A stretch of 8,273 nucleotides of DNA from contig CAJGDQ010000036.1 of the NCBI GenBank assembly GCA_904502215.1, forward strand, positions 1 to 8,273, in the 5' to 3' direction. A program made the position numbers and the translations under genes. Of this stretch, positions 6,007 through 8,273 are shown piece by piece; the first letter of the stretch is position 1; every line of letters begins with the position of its first letter. The notes below the pieces were generated by a model, which was given only the letters and a program-made list of their open reading frames with translations, did no database searches and was not told the origin of the DNA. Origin of the DNA: Clostridiaceae bacterium (GTDB taxonomy: Bacteria > Bacillota > Clostridia > Oscillospirales > Acutalibacteraceae).

Positions 6007-6597
6007 ATGAAAAAATATACTATCAGAAAGTTTGCTTTATCGGCAATTTTAGGAGCAATGGGATTTGTATTAATGCTTTTGGAATTTCCAATGCCTTTTA
6101 TAATTCCAAGCTTTATTAAGTTCGATTTTTCCGAAATTCCTGCGGTTATTGCTTCATTTGCATATGGTCCGTTATATGGAATTTTGGTTTGCTTATTGAA
6201 GAACTTATTGCATTTATTTGTAACCTCTTCGATGGGAGTTGGAGAACTTTCGAATTTTATTTTAGGCGCCGTTTTTGTTGGTGTTGCAGGTCTTGTTTAT
6301 AAAAGAATACATACTAGAAGCGGTGCATTAATCGGCACCCTTTTAGGGGCTTTTTTGATGGCAGTTATTAGTATATTTACTAACTATTTCGTTGTATATC
6401 CTGCTTATGTTGTGATTTACGGAATGCCAATGGAAGCAATACTCGGGATGTATAAAGCTTTACTTCCCGCCGCCAATAATTTGTTTAAGGCATTGGTGAT
6501 TTTTAATTTGCCTTTCAATTTCTTTAAAGGACTTGTTGATGCTCTTGTTTGTTTTGCGGTTTATAAAAGAATTTCGCCAATTTTGAAAAAACAATAA
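6007..6597 (+). CDS. ribU: Riboflavin ECF transporter S-component RibU
   Basis: This 196-residue, very hydrophobic membrane protein with about six helices is the substrate-binding component that works with the shared EcfA/A'/T energising module, not encoded here, to import riboflavin. Family features are the N-terminal small-residue helix ALSAILGAMG (10-19), FDFSEIPAVIASFAYGP (39-55), KNLLH (65-69), GVGELSNFILG (77-87) and NLPFNFFKGLVDAL (167-180). Length matches known RibU proteins (about 190-205). The ATG at 6007 is chosen because GGAGGGTG (5997-6004) sits just upstream; a possible TTG start at 5971 lies in the terminator loop and would not be used. The FMN riboswitch supports riboflavin rather than another vitamin as substrate. 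No terminator follows the gene; the metK promoter begins 8 bases after its stop. Confidence 0.95.
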   Translation: MKKYTIRKFALSAILGAMGFVLMLLEFPMPFIIPSFIKFDFSEIPAVIASFAYGPLYGILVCLLKNLLHLFVTSSMGVGELSNFILGAVFVGVAGLVYKRIHTRSGALIGTLLGAFLMAVISIFTNYFVVYPAYVVIYGMPMEAILGMYKALLPAANNLFKALVIFNLPFNFFKGLVDALVCFAVYKRISPILKKQ

Positions 6598-6605
6598 TTT
6601 GGAAC

Positions 6606-6633
6606 TTGACAAACACTATTTTTATGATAAAAT
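6606..6633 (+). promoter_or_regulatory. Sigma-A promoter for the SAM riboswitch-metK unit
   Basis: A perfect TTGACA (6606-6611) is followed after 16 bases by TAAAAT (6628-6633). A TG at 6625-6626, one base before the -10, makes it an extended -10. Transcription would start near 6640, about 13 bases before the riboswitch P1 stem. Confidence 0.8.
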
Positions 6634-6652
6634 ATGTAAGAACTGAATATTT

Positions 6653-6750
6653 CCTTATCAAGAGTGGCGGAGGGGACCGACCCTGCGAAGCCCGGCAACC
6701 TGTTATTAAATAAGGTGCTAAATTCGGCGGAAAATTTCCGAAAGATGAGG
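6653..6750 (+). promoter_or_regulatory. SAM-I (S-box) riboswitch
   Basis: Conserved S-box blocks are present: CTTATCAAGAG (6654-6664), GGCGGAGGGGACC (6666-6678), CCCTGCGAAGCCCGGCAACC (6681-6700), GGTGCTAAATTC (6714-6725) and GAAAGATGAGG (6740-6750). P1 pairs CCTTATC (6653-6659) with GATGAGG (6744-6750), with one G-U pair. P4 is CGGA/TCCG at 6728-6740. The P2-loop pseudoknot pairs CCGA (6677-6680) with TCGG (6724-6727), in place of the more usual CTGG with CCAG. SAM binding should favour the terminator downstream and so lower metK expression when SAM is high. Confidence 0.97.
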
Positions 6751-6769
6751 TTTAAATTTAAATTAAACC
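6749..6769 (+). other. Candidate antiterminator hairpin of the SAM riboswitch
   Basis: GGTTTAA (6749-6755) pairs perfectly with TTAAACC (6763-6769) around a 7-base loop. The left arm takes the last two bases of the P1 3' strand, and the right arm takes the first bases of the terminator stem. It is therefore exclusive with both P1 and the terminator, as an S-box antiterminator should be. Confidence 0.7.
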
Positions 6770-6788
6770 GCTTTCGAGCGGTTTTTTT
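6765..6788 (+). terminator. Intrinsic terminator of the SAM riboswitch
   Basis: AAACCGCT (6765-6772) and AGCGGTTT (6777-6784) make an 8-base-pair stem closed by a TTCG loop. The stem runs into a tract of seven Ts (6782-6788). It lies between the SAM-I aptamer and the metK ribosome binding site, and would also end transcripts reading through from ribU. Confidence 0.93.
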
Positions 6789-6803
6789 GTTGGAGGAAGT
6801 TAA

Positions 6804-7982
6804 ATGTCAAAGATACTTTTTACATCGGAATCAGTAACTGAGGGGCATCCCGATAAGGTTTGCGATTGCATATCGGATGCAGTTCTTGATGCAATGCTCG
6901 CTCAGGATAAAAATTCAAGGGTTGCTTGCGAAACATTTTGCACTACAGGCACTGTTAATGTTATGGGAGAGATAACAACCAATGCAAAGGTTGATATTCC
7001 CGAGATTGTTCGCAAAACCATTTGCGAGATAGGCTATGATAATGATGAGGATGGTTTTAACGGCAATACCTGTAATGTAACTGTTTTGCTTGATAAACAA
7101 TCTCCTGATATAGCTCTCGGTGTTGATAACTCTCTTGAGTTTAAGGATGGCAATGAGGATAAATACAATCTTCATGGAGCAGGCGACCAGGGTATGATGT
7201 TCGGTTTTGCTTGCAATGAAACCGAGGAGTTAATGCCTCTTGCTATTTCGCTTTCTCATAAGATGGCAATGAGACTTACTGAGATTAGAAAATCGGGCAA
7301 GCTTTCTTATTTAAAACCCGATGGCAAAACTCAGGTAACTGTTGAATACCTTGATGGCAAACCCTCAAGGGTTGATGCTGTTGTTGTTTCAAGTCAGCAC
7401 AGTGCGGATATTGACCTTGAAATTTTAAGAAAAGATATTCTCGAATTGGTTATAAAGCCAATTATTCCTGCTAAGCTTTTTGATGAGAATACCAAGGTTT
7501 ATATCAACCCAACAGGAAGATTTGTTGTTGGCGGTCCTCAGGGAGACACAGGACTTACAGGAAGAAAGATTATTGTTGATACATATGGCGGTTATGCCCG
7601 TCATGGCGGCGGTGCTTTCTCTGGAAAAGACTCAACAAAGGTTGACCGCAGTGCAGCTTATGCTGCTCGCTATGTTGCAAAGAATATTGTTGCGGCAGAC
7701 CTCGCCGATAAATGCGAAATTCAGTTAGCTTATGCTATTGGTGTTGCAAAGCCTGTTTCGGTTATGATAGATACTTTCGGCACAGGTAAGGTTTCAAACG
7801 AAAAGTTGGCTGAGATGGTTAATAAGGTATTCGACCTTCGCCCCGCAGCCATAATTGATACTTTGAATCTTAGAAACCCCATTTACCGCCAAACTGCAGC
7901 ATATGGTCATATGGGAAGAACCGATATAGAGCTCCCTTGGGAGAAAACCAATAAGGTTGATGAGCTGAAGGCTTTGATTTGA
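6804..7982 (+). CDS. metK: S-adenosylmethionine synthetase MetK
   Basis: This complete 392-residue cytoplasmic enzyme joins methionine and ATP into S-adenosylmethionine, releasing phosphate and pyrophosphate. Motifs include SVTEGHPDK (10-18; His15 and Asp17 at the active site), the first signature GAGDQGMMFGFA (125-136), NPTGRFVVGGPQGDTGLTGR (235-254) and the phosphate-binding GGGAFSGKD (268-276), followed by DRSAAYAARY (281-290). Length and motif order are typical of the family, with no key residue missing. The start is fixed by GGAGG (6792-6796), 7 bases before the ATG. The SAM-I riboswitch directly upstream gives product feedback on its own synthesis. The next gene begins 12 bases after the stop with no terminator between, so the two are likely one transcript. 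Confidence 0.98.
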   Translation: MSKILFTSESVTEGHPDKVCDCISDAVLDAMLAQDKNSRVACETFCTTGTVNVMGEITTNAKVDIPEIVRKTICEIGYDNDEDGFNGNTCNVTVLLDKQSPDIALGVDNSLEFKDGNEDKYNLHGAGDQGMMFGFACNETEELMPLAISLSHKMAMRLTEIRKSGKLSYLKPDGKTQVTVEYLDGKPSRVDAVVVSSQHSADIDLEILRKDILELVIKPIIPAKLFDENTKVYINPTGRFVVGGPQGDTGLTGRKIIVDTYGGYARHGGGAFSGKDSTKVDRSAAYAARYVAKNIVAADLADKCEIQLAYAIGVAKPVSVMIDTFGTGKVSNEKLAEMVNKVFDLRPAAIIDTLNLRNPIYRQTAAYGHMGRTDIELPWEKTNKVDELKALI

Positions 7983-7994
7983 GGAGATTTTTGA

Positions 7995-8273
7995 ATGTTT
8001 AAGATTTTAGATAAAAGGGTTTTAAATAGCTCGGTAACAGCTATGGTAATTGAAGCTCCCTTTATTGCTAAAAAGGTAGAACCCGGTCAGTTCGTTATTA
8101 TTCGAATTGATGAAGAGGGCGAAAGAATACCTCTAACTGTTGCTGATTTTGATAGAGAAAAGGGAACGGTTACAATTATTTTTCAGGCTGTAGGGTTTTC
8201 AACAAAGAAATTAGCCCTAAAAAATATTGGGGATAGTATTGTTAACTGCGTTGGACCTCTAGGACTTCCAACC
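7995..8273 (+). CDS. nfnA: NADH-dependent ferredoxin:NADP+ oxidoreductase NfnA-like flavoprotein, 3' end cut by window edge
   Basis: The frame stays open for 93 residues to the right edge. The visible part resembles the start of the NfnA / sulfide dehydrogenase subunit SudB group, members of the FNR-like FAD/NAD(P)-binding fold. PGQFVIIRIDEEGERIPLTVAD (residues 30-51, split here as PGQFVIIRI and GERIPLTVAD) is the FAD-binding strand and loop, and FQAVGFST (63-70) and GDSIVNCVGPLGLPT (79-93) follow as in that family. NfnA with NfnB transfers electrons between NADH, NADPH and ferredoxin by flavin-based bifurcation in anaerobes. The expected iron-sulfur cysteines and the nfnB partner lie beyond the window. 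PyrK, the dihydroorotate dehydrogenase electron-transfer subunit, is a related alternative but fits less well. The ribosome binding site GAGGAG (7981-7986) overlaps the metK TGA stop, 8 bases before the ATG. Confidence 0.8.
   Translation, partial: MFKILDKRVLNSSVTAMVIEAPFIAKKVEPGQFVIIRIDEEGERIPLTVADFDREKGTVTIIFQAVGFSTKKLALKNIGDSIVNCVGPLGLPT

Overview
The window is AT-rich DNA (mid-to-high 30s % GC by eye) and looks like chromosome of an anaerobic, endospore-forming Firmicute, most likely a gut Clostridia relative. The reasons are a YunB-type spore protein, sigma-A promoters and strong AGGAGG-like ribosome binding sites, FMN and SAM-I (S-box) riboswitches, an ECF-type riboflavin S-component, an N-acetylhexosamine 1-kinase typical of bacteria that use host glycans, and the start of an NfnA-type flavoprotein typical of anaerobes. 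No mobile element, CRISPR array, tRNA or rRNA was seen. No reading frame is broken inside the window; two genes are cut by its ends.

Region 1 (1-2944) is a sugar-salvage module. Reading leftwards, a NahK-like kinase (886-1989) is followed after 4 bases by a sugar nucleotidyltransferase (881 to the left edge). Together they would turn a free hexosamine or hexose into a sugar-1-phosphate and then a nucleotide sugar. A PocR-domain AraC-family regulator (2117-2944) is divergent from them. The two divergent promoters overlap at their -10 elements, so the regulator probably controls the kinase pair.

Region 2 (3076-5791) has a sigma-A-like promoter inside a long imperfect palindrome, followed by yunB and ligA (NAD+-dependent DNA ligase) 11 bases apart. 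They form a likely two-gene operon joining a sporulation protein to a replication and repair enzyme.

Region 3 (5795-8273) is a riboswitch series. A promoter begins 3 bases after ligA and leads into a textbook FMN riboswitch, an intrinsic terminator and ribU. A second promoter begins 8 bases after ribU and leads into a SAM-I riboswitch, an intrinsic terminator, metK and, 12 bases later, the N-terminal part of nfnA. No other terminator separates ligA, ribU and metK. The two riboswitch terminators may therefore also end the upstream transcripts, so that read-through from ligA or ribU depends on FMN and SAM.

Most genes here are well-known families. The parts most worth a second look are the PocR-AraC/NahK/nucleotidyltransferase module with its overlapping promoters, the serial riboswitch arrangement reaching a flavoprotein gene, the palindrome at the yunB promoter, and an apparent compensatory change in the SAM-I pseudoknot. 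I see no clear sign of a wholly new class of system.
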